Of a DNA stretch of 64,000 nt, positions 30,464 through 39,133 are shown one piece after another. Below the pieces are notes generated by a model. It was not told the DNA's origin, did not search any database, and saw only the letters and a program-made list of their open reading frames with translations. The DNA is from JAJDTQ01 sp963422385 (GTDB lineage: Bacteria; Desulfobacterota; Binatia; UBA9968; JAJDTQ01). The stretch lies in contig OY729432.1 in assembly GCA_963422385.1 (NCBI GenBank), positions 2,604,001 to 2,668,000 on the forward strand, read 5' to 3'. Each line of letters opens with the position of its first letter. Within the stretch, counting starts at the first letter, position 1. The position numbers and the translations under genes are program-made.

Positions 30464-31914
30464 GCACTGATTTTCTGCACGGGGTCGAGGTCGTCGAGGT
30501 GCAGGGCGGGGCGCGGCCGATCCGCACCGTCAAGTCCTCGGTCATCGGCCTGGTGGGCACCGCGCTCAAGGGGCCGGTGAACACCCCGACGCTGATCACC
30601 ACGCGCCGGGAGGGCGTCGAGACCTTCGGGAGCGGTTTCGGCACCATCCCGGACGCCCTCGACGCCATCTTCGACCAAGCCGGCGCCATGGTGGTGGCGG
30701 TCAACGTGTTCCAGCCCAAGGTCCACACGGCCGCGGCCACCGCGGTGATCGAAGCCTTCGGCAACGACGACGCAATCGTGCTGCCCGCGGCCCATTTTCC
30801 CGTCTCCGGCGTGGCGGTGAAGAACACCGTCGATAAAAATGGCTCCCCCGCTGCCGGGACCAAGACCTACCTCAAGGGCACGCACTACTCGCTGGATGAG
30901 GCGACCGGCAAGGTCACCCGCCTCGAGCCGGACAGCGGCGCCATAGTCGCGGACGCCAAGATCCATATCGCCTACAAGGTCCCCGACGAATCCGACGCCG
31001 GTCTCATGACTGCGGTTGTCGGCGGCGTGGACGCGACCACCGGCGCGTACAAGGGACTCCAGGCGCTGCTGGCCGCGGAGAGCGTGTGCAAGGCTCAGCC
31101 CAGGATACTCATCGCGCCGGGGTACACCGGAACGCCGTCCAGCGAGGGCGGGGCCGGGACCGCGCTGGCGGAGATGTACGGCATCGCCGACCGCATGCGC
31201 GCGGTGATCATTGCCGACGGCCCCAACGACACCGACGCCAAGGCCATCGCCTTCCGGGAGTCCATCGGCCACCGCCGCACCTACGTCGTCGATCCACAGG
31301 TCAAGGTCTGGGACCACGAAGCCAACGGAGGCAAAGGCGGCGAAGCCGCGGCCCCGGCCTCCGCCCGGGTCGCCGGGGTCATGGCCAAGAGCGACGCCGA
31401 GCGCGGGTTCTGGTGGAGCCCGTCGAACCGCCCCATCTACGGCATCGTGGGCACCGCCCGGCCGGTGGACTTCACCCTGGGCGACGCCAACGCCCGGGCC
31501 AACCATCTCAACGAGAACGAGGTGGCCACCATCATCCAGAAGGACGGCTACCGGCTCTGGGGCAACCGCACCTGCTCCGGGGATCCCAAGTGGGCGTTCC
31601 TGTCGGTGGTGCGCACCGCGGACATGATCAACGACAGCCTGCTGCGCGCCCACATGTGGGCCGTGGACCGCTGCATCACCAGGACCTACGTCGAGGACGT
31701 GACCGAAGGGGTCAACGCCTATCTGCGCCACCTCAAGGCCATCGGCGCCATCCTGGGCGGCCAGTGCTGGGCCGACCCCGAGCTCAACGCCAAGGATCAG
31801 ATCGCCCAAGGCAAGGTGTGCTTCGACTTCGACTTCACCCCGCCCTACCCGGCCGAGCGCATCACCTTCCGCTCCCGCCTGGTCAACGACTACATCGAGG
31901 AGATATTCGCATGA
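30460..31914 (+). CDS. tail sheath protein (Mu gpL / P2 FI-like)
   Basis: This 484-residue contractile sheath subunit begins DFLHGVEVVEVQGGARPIRTVKSSVIGLVGTA, then IPDALDAIFDQAGAMVVAVNVF. It ends AYLRHLKAIGAILGGQCWADPELN and FDFDFTPPYPAERITFRSRLVNDYIEEIF, all conserved in P2-type sheaths. The stop overlaps the tube gene start. The length is slightly above the P2 FI (~396) but usual for Mu-like relatives, owing to an inserted domain around residues 90-190. Confidence 0.93.
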   Translation: MSTDFLHGVEVVEVQGGARPIRTVKSSVIGLVGTALKGPVNTPTLITTRREGVETFGSGFGTIPDALDAIFDQAGAMVVAVNVFQPKVHTAAATAVIEAFGNDDAIVLPAAHFPVSGVAVKNTVDKNGSPAAGTKTYLKGTHYSLDEATGKVTRLEPDSGAIVADAKIHIAYKVPDESDAGLMTAVVGGVDATTGAYKGLQALLAAESVCKAQPRILIAPGYTGTPSSEGGAGTALAEMYGIADRMRAVIIADGPNDTDAKAIAFRESIGHRRTYVVDPQVKVWDHEANGGKGGEAAAPASARVAGVMAKSDAERGFWWSPSNRPIYGIVGTARPVDFTLGDANARANHLNENEVATIIQKDGYRLWGNRTCSGDPKWAFLSVVRTADMINDSLLRAHMWAVDRCITRTYVEDVTEGVNAYLRHLKAIGAILGGQCWADPELNAKDQIAQGKVCFDFDFTPPYPAERITFRSRLVNDYIEEIFA

Positions 31915-32414
31915 TCGAGGACGTGCTGAAGAACATGAACCTGTTCGTGGACGGCCGCGGCTACGCCGGCAAGGTGGACGAGTTGACTCCGCCCAAGCTC
32001 ACGGTCAAGACCGAGGAGCACCGGGCCGGGGGCATGGACGCCCCGGTGGAGCTCGACATGGGCACGGAGAAGCTCGAATGCGACTTCTCCTCCTCGGCCA
32101 TCGATGCCGAAACCCTCAAGCTCTGGGGCGTGGCCCCGGGCAACCTGGTGCCCTTCACTTTCCGCGGCGCCCTGCAGTCCGAGGACGGCTCGGTCAAGCC
32201 CCTGGCCATGCAGTGCCGCGGCCACGTGCGTGAGATCGACTTCGGTTCCTGGAAAGCCGGCGACAAGGCGGTCATGAAGGTCGCCGTGGCGCTCCGCTAC
32301 TACAAGCTGGAGATCGACGGCGAAACCCTCCACGAGGTGGACGTCGAGAACATGGTGCGCATCATCAACGGCACCGACCAGGTCCAGGCCCAGCGCGAAG
32401 CACTGGGAATCTAG
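31911..32414 (+). CDS. tail tube protein (Mu gpM / P2 FII-like)
   Basis: The start at ATG 31911 gives 167 residues; the much longer open frame upstream is antiparallel noise within the sheath gene. The N-terminus IEDVLKNMNLFVDGRGYAGKVDELTPPKL and the C-terminal ALRYYKLEIDGETLHEVDVENMVRIINGTD are the P2 FII signatures. Tube subunits form the inner channel of the tail. It is followed after 15 bases by the tail-assembly chaperone gene. Confidence 0.93.
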   Translation: MIEDVLKNMNLFVDGRGYAGKVDELTPPKLTVKTEEHRAGGMDAPVELDMGTEKLECDFSSSAIDAETLKLWGVAPGNLVPFTFRGALQSEDGSVKPLAMQCRGHVREIDFGSWKAGDKAVMKVAVALRYYKLEIDGETLHEVDVENMVRIINGTDQVQAQREALGI

Positions 32415-32429
32415 GGAGAGGACAGAAAC

Positions 32430-32821
32430 ATGGAAACCATCCAACTCCAACACCCTGTCACCATCGAAGGCACCGAGGTCAAGCAGCTGAACCTCAGACG
32501 GCCCAAGGTGCGTGACCTGCGCGACGCGCAAAAGGCCGGCAAAGGCGCCACCGACGCCGAAATAGAAATCCGCCTGTTCGCCAACCTCTGCGAGGTAACC
32601 CCCGAGACCATCGAGCAACTCGACCTCGCCGACTACGGGCGGCTCCAAAAGGCATACGAAGGTTTTTTGTCCGGGCAGGAGAGGTCCGCAGCGCCCGCGC
32701 CCTCGTAGCCCACGTGTTCCATCAGCCCTTCTCGGAGATCGACGAGATGGACCTGGACGAACTCATGGAGCTCAACAATGACGCCCAGACGCTGCTCAAG
32801 GCGATCTACGGCGGGAAGTGA
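32430..32821 (+). CDS. tail assembly chaperone pair (gpE / gpE+E'), joined by a -1 frameshift
   Basis: The zero-frame product runs 32430-32708 (92 residues; PVTIEGTEVKQLNLRRPKVRDLRDAQKAG ... VTPETIEQLDLADYGRLQKAYEGFL). A slippery T TTT TTG at 32663-32669 lies near its end. Reading in the -1 frame from there yields VRAGEVRSARALVAHVFHQP, then FSEIDEMDLDELMELNNDAQ and stops with TGA 32819-32821, giving a 130-residue fusion. P2 gpE/E' and Mu gp41/gp42 use the same programmed shift between the tube and tape-measure genes, where these chaperones fold the tape measure. Position, heptamer and the sensible downstream frame all agree. Confidence 0.9.
32663..32669 (+). promoter_or_regulatory. programmed -1 ribosomal frameshift site (TTTTTTG)
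   Basis: The heptamer reads T TTT TTG in the zero frame (codons GGT TTT TTG), fitting the X XXY YYZ rule for tandem slippage. It sits 13 codons before the zero-frame stop. The -1 frame stays open for 50 codons and ends just before the tape-measure region. No strong downstream stem was identified. Confidence 0.88.
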
Positions 32822-33074
32822 TGTCCGTCCGGCTGGCCTTGATGTCGAGCCAGCAGTCATGAACCGCGATAACGAAGGTCACTGCGACGACGTAGAGCAC
32901 AATCACGGGTAAACCGGTGATCATCGTCATGATCAAGCCCAGGAGCACGGCGATCCACCATTCCGTGTCCGCGAAGGCAATGAGCCCCAGGGCCCAAACC
33001 GCCCACAACACATGCAAGATGACCGGAACATCCTGGTCTCCGGCCAGAAGTCGATCTAGTCGGTCTACCTTCAT
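32796..33074 (-). CDS. small membrane protein encoded against the tail operon
   Basis: This 92-residue frame starts at ATG 33074 with GGAAGG nine bases upstream. It has a short polar head (MKVDRLDRLLAGDQDVP), then two or three hydrophobic stretches (ILHVLWAVWALGLIAFA, WIAVLLGLIMTMITGL, PVIVLYVVAVTFVIAVHDC) and a basic tail. It fills the 268-base gap between chaperone and tape measure on the opposite strand, overlapping the chaperone's frameshifted end. It looks like a separately expressed accessory (moron) gene, perhaps for superinfection exclusion; the function is unknown. Confidence 0.65.
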   Translation of the reverse strand: MKVDRLDRLLAGDQDVPVILHVLWAVWALGLIAFADTEWWIAVLLGLIMTMITGLPVIVLYVVAVTFVIAVHDCWLDIKASRTDITSRRRSP

Positions 33075-33089
33075 GAACAGGAACCTTCC

Positions 33090-35761
33090 GTGAAAGAAAT
33101 CCTGACCAGTATAGTCATTGGCGGGGCGGTGTCCAGGACCTTTTTCAAGGCCACCGAAGACGCAGGCAAGCGCGCCGAGCGCTTGGGCAGGACCTGGAAG
33201 GAAGCCCACGCCAGGCTGGGCGCCGCCAGGGAGTTCCTCAAGTACCAAGGCATGCTCGGGCAGTTGCGCGACAAGCAGACGCAACTCGGCCGCTCCAGTC
33301 AACGCATGGAGCGCGGCATCCAGGAGGTGGAGAGGCGCTACCGGCAGGCCAGGCGCGCGGTGCGCGGCTACGGCATCGAACTGGGTGATGTGGCCCGCCA
33401 GAGCGAGCGCCTGGGCCGAGCGCTCCACCACACCGAAAAACAGCAGCGCGCCCTGGCTGGCAAGCAGGCCGCAGCAGGCCGTCTGGGCGCCATGCGAGGC
33501 CGCATGCTGGGGCTGGCGGGAGCTGCCTACGGCGCCGGCCGCCAGATCGGCGCGGCCATGAACCTCGAAGAGCGGGGCCTGTACCTGGGCACGGTCATCA
33601 ACGCCCCGGACCGCGACGCGGCCGTGGCCAGGTCCCGCACCAATGCCCGCGGCCTCGCACGCAGATCCCTGACCACCGAACAAGAGGCGCTGGAAATCGA
33701 ATACGCCCTCAACTCGGCCGGGCTCCAGGAGGAGGTTGCCCGCGCCGGTACCGAACTCGTGCACATGCTCGCCAAGGTCACCCGCGGCGCTCCCGAGCAA
33801 GTGGGCGAGATCGTCGGAACGACCTTCAACAACATGGCCGCCGACATGGAAGGCACGGCCCAGGACAAGATGCAGCGCATCGGCAACGTGCTGGCCAAGA
33901 CCCAGTTCAAGTACCAGATCCGCGACTTCGGACAACTCGGCGAGTCCCTGAAGTACGCCAGCGCCTCGGCCGTGGACGCGAAGCTCTCGCTAGAGCAGAC
34001 CGCCGCCACCGTCGGCCTGCTGAACACCGCAGGGCTCCAGGGCTCCATGGCCGGGACTGCGTTCGGCGCGGTGCTGCGCAACCTGACCAAAGCTTCGGAC
34101 GAACTCGGCTTCGAGGTGGTGCGCGACCAGGGAGGCGCGCTCGACCTCATTGCCACCCTGGAAGGACTCCAACAAAGCCTCCAGGGGCTGGATATCGACG
34201 AGCGTGGCGACCTGCTGCAAGATATCTTCGGCGATGAAGGCAAGCGTGGAGCCGTGCCGCTGCTCAAGATGCTCGACCAACTCAAGGCCGGGCACGCCGA
34301 ACTCGCCGCCGCGGCAGGGTCAAGTCTGGTCAACCAGGAGTATCAACGGTTCGTGGAATCCGCAGGCGCCCAGTGGACATGCTCAAACAGAACGCCGCCC
34401 AGCTGGGCGCCATAGTCGCCACAACGCTCCTGCCCGTCATCGGCGGCCTGGCTGCTGAAACCGCCAAACTGGTCGGATGGGCGGCTCAAATCATCGAGCG
34501 CTTTCCGGTCCTGGGCCAGATGGTCGGCGCAGCCGCAGCCGCCTTCGTCGCAGTGGGCAGCGCGCTCGCGCTTGCATCTGGTTTCATGTGGGCCAAGCAC
34601 GCCGCGGTCCTGGCCGTAACGCCGGCATGGAGCAGGCTGCAAAACGTGCTTGCCGTCGCCAACTCACGTCTTCGCGCCTTCAACGTCGCGGCCCTGGTCA
34701 CAGGCGTCCGCACCCGCGCCCTGGCCGTGGGCGGGGCCATCAAGGGCTTCGGCGCCAGCCTGCTGGGCCTCGCCCGCCGGGCCATACCCGCTGCCATCGC
34801 CGGCCTGCGCATGCTCGGCATTGCCGCCATGACCAACCCCATCGGACTCGTCATCGGCGCCATCGCCGTGGCCGCAGGGCTCCTCTATTACTATTGGGAA
34901 CCTATCTCCGGCTTCTTCGGCCGGCTGTGGAAAAAGGTCAAGGCCGTCTTCTCCGCAGCTTGGGAAGGCATCAAAACCACTCTGTCCTATCATCCCCTGG
35001 GCCTGCTCATCACCCATTGGGAACCCATCTCCGGCTTCTTCAAGGGCCTTTGGCAGGGGGTGAAGGACTGGCTCGGCTCCTTCTCCCTAGTCGGCGCCGT
35101 CCAGGGCGTCATCAGCAGCGTCGGCGCCGTCGTTGCCAGCTTCAACCCCCTGAAGCCCATCTCCACAGCCTGGAACGCCGTCACCGACTGGCTCGGCTCC
35201 TTCTCCCTTGTGGAGTCCGGCAAGGCCATCATCCAATCCATAGCCGAGGGGGTCGCGGCCATGAAGGACGACCTCGTCAAGGCAGTCAAAGAGTCCCTGG
35301 GCTTCGTCGGCAGACTGCTGTCCTTTTCCGATGCCAAAGAGGGGCCGCTGTCCCGGCTCACCGCCTCCGGCAAGGCCATCATCCAGACCTTGGGCGACGG
35401 CGTTCGACAGGCCGGACCAAAGCCCTTGGGCCGGCCCTTGGCGCGCGTGCTCGGCACGGCCGCAACCAGTCTGGCCCTTGCTCTGCCAGCCCCCATCCTG
35501 TCGTCTTCGCCCTCGCTTGCCGAGACGCGGGCAAGTCGCCCAACCCCAGCTTGGGGCATGTCTGCCAGGACGACCGCCCCCATGTCCGCCAACCCCGCGC
35601 AAGCAGCCGCTGGCTACGCTGTCCACCACCACGGGGAAACCCACATCACCATCCACCAGCTTCCGGGCGAGGACGCCCAGGCCCTGGCCGAGCGGGTGCT
35701 GGAAGAACTGGACCGCCGCCAGGAACAACAGCAAAGAGAGGCCCTCTACGATGGCCTCTAG
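33090..35761 (+). CDS. tape measure protein, split by one frameshift
   Basis: The frame from GTG 33090 (AGGAA upstream) runs to 34415 and the sequel is open in another frame from about 34373 to 35761, together ~890 residues. The first part has coiled coils (QERLGRALHHTEKQQRALAG-like stretches) and LARRSLTTEQEALEIEYALNSAGL with MAADMEGTAQ, typical of P2-type tape measures. The second has QNAAQLGAIVATTLLPVIGGL, two hydrophobic segments (AAAAAFVAVGSALALASGF and NPIGLVIGAIAVAAGLLYYYW) and a repeated WEPISGFFG/K motif. The switch near 34365-34375 (AGAQW to DMLKQN) needs a single-base change and has no slippery site, so it is a mutation or sequence error. The protein sets tail length and enters the membrane. 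Confidence 0.85.
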
Positions 35762-36146
35762 CTACATGATGCGCCTGGGAGACTATACCTTCTCCCTGAA
35801 CACCGCCGCCTATCAGCAACTGCGCCGGCAGACAGAGTACCGCTGGCCGGCCCAGCAGCGCATCGGACGCCTCCCCGCCCGGCAGTTCACCGGACCCGGA
35901 CAGGAAATCCTCTCCTTGAGCGGGACGATCTATCCTCAATTCCGCGGCGGGACCGGCCAAGTGGACGCCATGCGCCAAAAGGCCGGCCAAGGCCAGCCCA
36001 TGACCCTGGTGGACGGCGCCGGAAGGGTCCGGGGAAAGTGGGTGATCACACGGGTGGAAGAAACACAGAGGGTGCTGTTCGCCGACGGCGCCCCGCGCAG
36101 GATCGACTTCCGCCTCGAACTCGCCCGCTACGCCGAGGACCACTGA
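35751..36146 (+). CDS. tail protein U (P2 gpU-like)
   Basis: The 131-residue protein has MRLGDYTFSLNTAAYQQLRRQTEYRWPAQQRIGR, LSGTIYPQFRGGTGQVDAMRQKAGQGQPMTLVDG and a C-terminal VEETQRVLFADGAPRRIDFRLELARY, the canonical P2 gpU pattern. It lies between tape measure and gpX as in P2. The start at ATG 35751 overlaps the tape-measure stop. Confidence 0.92.
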   Translation: MASSYMMRLGDYTFSLNTAAYQQLRRQTEYRWPAQQRIGRLPARQFTGPGQEILSLSGTIYPQFRGGTGQVDAMRQKAGQGQPMTLVDGAGRVRGKWVITRVEETQRVLFADGAPRRIDFRLELARYAEDH

Positions 36147-36147
36147 A

Positions 36148-36354
36148 ATGACTTACCGCGCCAAAGACCGCGACGTGCTGGACGCCATCTGCTGGAAGCA
36201 CTACGGGCCAAGGCCCGGCGCCGTGGAGGCCGTGCTGGACGCCAACCCCGGACTGGCCGACCGAGGACCGGTGCTCGCTGCCGGGGTATTGGTCCATCTG
36301 CCTGAACTGCCCGAACCCCTCCGCCCCGTCCGAACCGTGAGGCTCTGGGACTGA
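36148..36354 (+). CDS. tail protein X (P2 gpX-like, LysM fold)
   Basis: This 68-residue protein shows KDRDVLDAICWKHYG, VEAVLDANPGLADRGPVLAAGVLVHLPE, the compact LysM-like sequence of gpX. It lies one base after gpU and ends on the A of the next start codon. It is thought to join the tube to the spike hub. Confidence 0.9.
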   Translation: MTYRAKDRDVLDAICWKHYGPRPGAVEAVLDANPGLADRGPVLAAGVLVHLPELPEPLRPVRTVRLWD

Positions 36355-37337
36355 TGACCCCCCTGTTCCAGGTGCTGGCAGACGGCAAGGACTTCACTGC
36401 CCAGGTCCGGGACCGCAGCCTCTCTCTGACCATTACCGATGAGGCCGGTTACCGCTCCGACTCCCTCGAACTGCGCCTAGACGACCGAGACGGCGCCATT
36501 GAACTGCCCCGCAAAGGAGCCGAGATAGAGGTCTTCCTGGGCTACCGCGGGCAGCCCCCGGTCCGCATGGGCCTCTACGTCGTAGATGAACTCGAACTCG
36601 CCGGCCCCCCGGACACCCTCACCGTCCGCGCCCGCGCCGCAAACATGCGACAAAGCCTCAAACAACAAAAAACCCGCGCCTGGCATGACCTCACCATCGG
36701 CCAAGTGCTCGCCGCCATCGCCGCAGAGCACGGGCTTGAGCCCCGAGTGGGCCAATCCCTCAAGACCATCCCACTCCCCCACGCCGACCAGACCGACGAG
36801 TCCGACCTCCACTTCCTCACCCGCATGGCCAAAAATCACCGCGCCATCGCCAAACCGCTCGGACCCTGGCTGATCTTCGTGCCCCGAGGCCAGGCCAAAA
36901 CCGCCACCGGCCGGAAGGTTGCCCCCGCCGCCATCCACCGCAGCCTCATCACCAGCCACCGCGTCACGCTCCCCGACCGGGGCCGCTACAACGCCGTGGT
37001 CGCACACTGGTACGACACCCAGGCCGCCGTCCGCACCCCGGTGCGCGTGGGCATCCCCGGCATGCCCTCCTTCACCCTCCGCCCGGACTATCCAGACCCC
37101 GTGACTGCCCGCGCCGCAGCCCAGGCCAAACTCGAAACCCTCAACCGCCACCGGGCCGAACTCAGCCTCACCCTCCCCGGAAACCCCCTCATCCAGGCCG
37201 AAACCCCGCTCTCCCTCTCCGGCTTCCGTCAAGGCGTAAACGGCCTCTGGATCGCCGCCACCGTGCGCCACCAAATCACCCCCTCCGGCTTCACCTCCCG
37301 CGTGCAAGCCCTATCCCCCAAAAACTCCTCATCCTGA
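36354..37337 (+). CDS. tail hub protein D (late control protein D family)
   Basis: The 327-residue protein carries LFQVLADGKDFTAQVRDRSLSLTITDEAGY, a DDRDGAIELPRKGAEIEVFLGY block, TRAWHDLTIGQVLAAIAAEHGL and ESDLHFLTRMAKNH, all hallmarks of P2 gpD, the trimeric hub beneath the spike. It is the last gene of the rightward operon, with 45 bases between its stop and the right terminal repeat. It is intact. Confidence 0.93.
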   Translation: MTPLFQVLADGKDFTAQVRDRSLSLTITDEAGYRSDSLELRLDDRDGAIELPRKGAEIEVFLGYRGQPPVRMGLYVVDELELAGPPDTLTVRARAANMRQSLKQQKTRAWHDLTIGQVLAAIAAEHGLEPRVGQSLKTIPLPHADQTDESDLHFLTRMAKNHRAIAKPLGPWLIFVPRGQAKTATGRKVAPAAIHRSLITSHRVTLPDRGRYNAVVAHWYDTQAAVRTPVRVGIPGMPSFTLRPDYPDPVTARAAAQAKLETLNRHRAELSLTLPGNPLIQAETPLSLSGFRQGVNGLWIAATVRHQITPSGFTSRVQALSPKNSSS

Positions 37338-37382
37338 AAAATCCTCCTCAAAAATCAAACCGATGTTGAAATACTCAACACT

Positions 37383-37436
37383 CCTGCACAGCCTCTTTCG
37401 CAATAATAGCCACCCATCTTTCGCACGCCTCTAGTC
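37383..37436. repeat. right terminal inverted repeat of the prophage
   Basis: This is the reverse complement of the left repeat, with the TCTTTCGCAATAATAGCCA and CCCATCTTTCGCA boxes in the same order from outside in. The outermost shared bases are CCTCTAGTC. A TTGA-N5-TCAA palindrome lies just inside (37365-37378), as at the left end. The following 241 bases (37437-37677) show no gene I can support. Confidence 0.8.
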
Positions 37437-37677
37437 AGGAGAAGACTTCCCCATGCGGACGGATGCATCAACCGAAACGCGAGTTGCCGCCTCGACCCGC
37501 TCGCGGTCCTGGGAGGGAGACCGCCGGGCACGGGGCAGTCATCCCCGCAGCGACAGCCCACTCGCGGACGGGGGTCCTTGAAACAGGCGTGAATACGGCC
37601 ACTGAAGAGAAGTCCTTCCGCAAGGGCGCCATCGTGGCCCTTGCCGATCAACGGAGTCCCTTCGCCAAACAAGCGGG

Positions 37678-38967
37678 TCAAAGCCCGGCCGCGTCGAAGA
37701 AGCGCTGCAGGACACGGGTCAGGTTGAACGCGTCCGCCGTGCCCGCCAGCTCCCGGACGGAGTGCATGGCCCACTGGGGCACGCCCACGTCCACGGTGCG
37801 GACACCCGTTTCGGCCGCGGCCAGCGGTCCGATGGTGCTGCCGCAGGCCATGTCGCTACGTACCACGAAAGTCTGGACCGGCACCCCTTCATCGGCCGCC
37901 AGCCGCCGGAAGGCCGCGGCGGTCTCACTGTTGCTCGCATAGCGCTGATTGGCGTTGATCTTGATGACCGGGCCGCGGTTCAGCAGCGGTCCGTGGTTGT
38001 CGTCATGGCGGTCGGCGAAGTTGGGATGGACGCCATGGGCGTTGTCCGCCGATATCAGCATGGAACGGGACAGCGCCCGGTTGCGGTCCTCGGGCACCGG
38101 CAGCAGACGTTCCAGCATCTGGGTCAGCATCGGCCCTCGGGCTCCGGAGGCCGTCGTGCTACCCACCTCCTCGTGGTCGTTGCACACCAGCAGGGCGCCG
38201 GCCTCGCCGCCCGCTTCCAGCAACGCCCGCAGACCCACGAAGCAGCTCAGCAGGTTGTCCAGCCGCGCCGACGCGATGAACTCCTCCGCCAGCCCGATGA
38301 GGGCCGGCCGCTGGGTGTCGTAGAGCACCAGTTCGTGGTCCAACACCCGGCCGACCTCCGCACCGGCATCCGTCTCGAGTCGCTGACGCAGCAGGGTCTT
38401 GAGGTCGAAATCCCGGCCCTGCTGGCCCAGCACCGGCGGAAGACAGGTCTGGGCGTTGACCGAGCGGCTCTCGTTGGCCTCCCGGTCCAGGTGTATGGCA
38501 AGGCTGGGAATGACGGCCACCGGTTGGACGAAGTCGATGAGTCCGTGTGCGACGACGCCGTTGCGGTCGAGATAGCTCACCCGTCCCGCCATGGACAGGT
38601 CCCGGTCGAACCAGGGGTTCAGAAGAGCCCCGCCGTACACCTCGACGCCCAACTGGAGGTACCCGTTCTTGTGGGACTCGGGCCGCGGCTTGACCCTGAG
38701 ACAGGGTGAATCCGTATGCGCGCCCGCCATGCGAAGCCCGCTCTCGGGCAAGGGAACCCGCGTGGGCATGGTCCAGGCGATGATGGAGGAGTCGTTGCGG
38801 GTGGTGAAGTAACGACCCCCCGGCTCTATCCGCCAGGCGTCCGTCTCGGGCCGGCGCTGGAAGCCGGTGTCCGCCAACCGCCGCACCATCTCGCGAACCG
38901 CGTGAAAGGGCGTGGGCGACGCGGCCAGGAAGTCCATCAATTCCTGGTTGAAGCGTTGCGCATCCAT
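37678..38967 (-). CDS. M18 family aminopeptidase
   Basis: I take ATG 38967 (MDAQRFNQELMDFLAASPTPFHAV) as start; an upstream in-frame extension translates a palindromic repeat. The 429-residue enzyme shows the M18 dinuclear zinc ligands: GAHTDSPCLRVKP, HELVLYD, NDHEEVGS, SADNAHGVHPNF and the C-terminal MHSVRE. These tetrahedral cytosolic enzymes remove N-terminal aspartate or other residues from peptides. It is the first host gene after the prophage and is intact. Confidence 0.92.
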   Translation of the reverse strand: MDAQRFNQELMDFLAASPTPFHAVREMVRRLADTGFQRRPETDAWRIEPGGRYFTTRNDSSIIAWTMPTRVPLPESGLRMAGAHTDSPCLRVKPRPESHKNGYLQLGVEVYGGALLNPWFDRDLSMAGRVSYLDRNGVVAHGLIDFVQPVAVIPSLAIHLDREANESRSVNAQTCLPPVLGQQGRDFDLKTLLRQRLETDAGAEVGRVLDHELVLYDTQRPALIGLAEEFIASARLDNLLSCFVGLRALLEAGGEAGALLVCNDHEEVGSTTASGARGPMLTQMLERLLPVPEDRNRALSRSMLISADNAHGVHPNFADRHDDNHGPLLNRGPVIKINANQRYASNSETAAAFRRLAADEGVPVQTFVVRSDMACGSTIGPLAAAETGVRTVDVGVPQWAMHSVRELAGTADAFNLTRVLQRFFDAAGL

Positions 38968-38968
38968 G

Positions 38969-39132
38969 CGAGTGCCCTGTCCCTCGAATACGTGTGCCAA
39001 GCTGCTGGTCTTTCTTGCCGTCGGCTGCGTTGCTCCTCCTCGCGTGGTGTCGGCCACTGCTCGTCGTCGCGCCTTGCCGACAACAAGAAATCCTGCGCGG
39101 CTTGGACACGTATTCGAGGGACAGGGCACTCG
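38969..39132. repeat. 164-bp palindromic element (MITE-like)
   Basis: Perfect 27-bp ends, CGAGTGCCCTGTCCCTCGAA... at 38969-38995 and its reverse complement at 39106-39132, enclose an interior whose two halves are also imperfect complements (GCCAAGC...TTTCTTG...GTCGGC). The whole sequence can fold into one long hairpin of ~70-bp arms. It exactly fills the gap between the aminopeptidase start and the stop of the next gene, so it lies in the promoter/leader of the former. It has no coding capacity. Confidence 0.9.
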
Positions 39133-39133
39133 C

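Larger units (their letters stand above)
6855..37436. mobile_element. Mu-like prophage with inverted terminal repeats, no visible transposase
   Basis: The element is bounded by a ~55-bp inverted repeat (6855-6909 and 37383-37436). It contains a near-complete Mu/P2-type gene set: terminase, portal and minor head, protease/scaffold, capsid, sheath, tube, tape measure, baseplate, fibre, lysis, Mor, GemA and repressor. Head and lysis genes run leftward and tail genes rightward from a central control region. Mu itself has a single direction, so the left half looks inverted. I find no MuA-type transposase, MuB or integrase in any frame. A clear 5-bp target duplication outside the repeats is not visible. 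The flanking host genes on both sides are intact. Confidence 0.85.

Noticed and set aside
34365..34380. programmed frameshift in the tape measure gene
   Set aside because: No slippery heptamer or stem at the switch; the shift is needed for the whole C-terminal half, so mutation or error is more likely.
6855..37436. CRISPR array or defence island within the prophage
   Set aside because: The repeated tracts (6964-7046, 28918-29130) have no unique spacers; the latter is coding.
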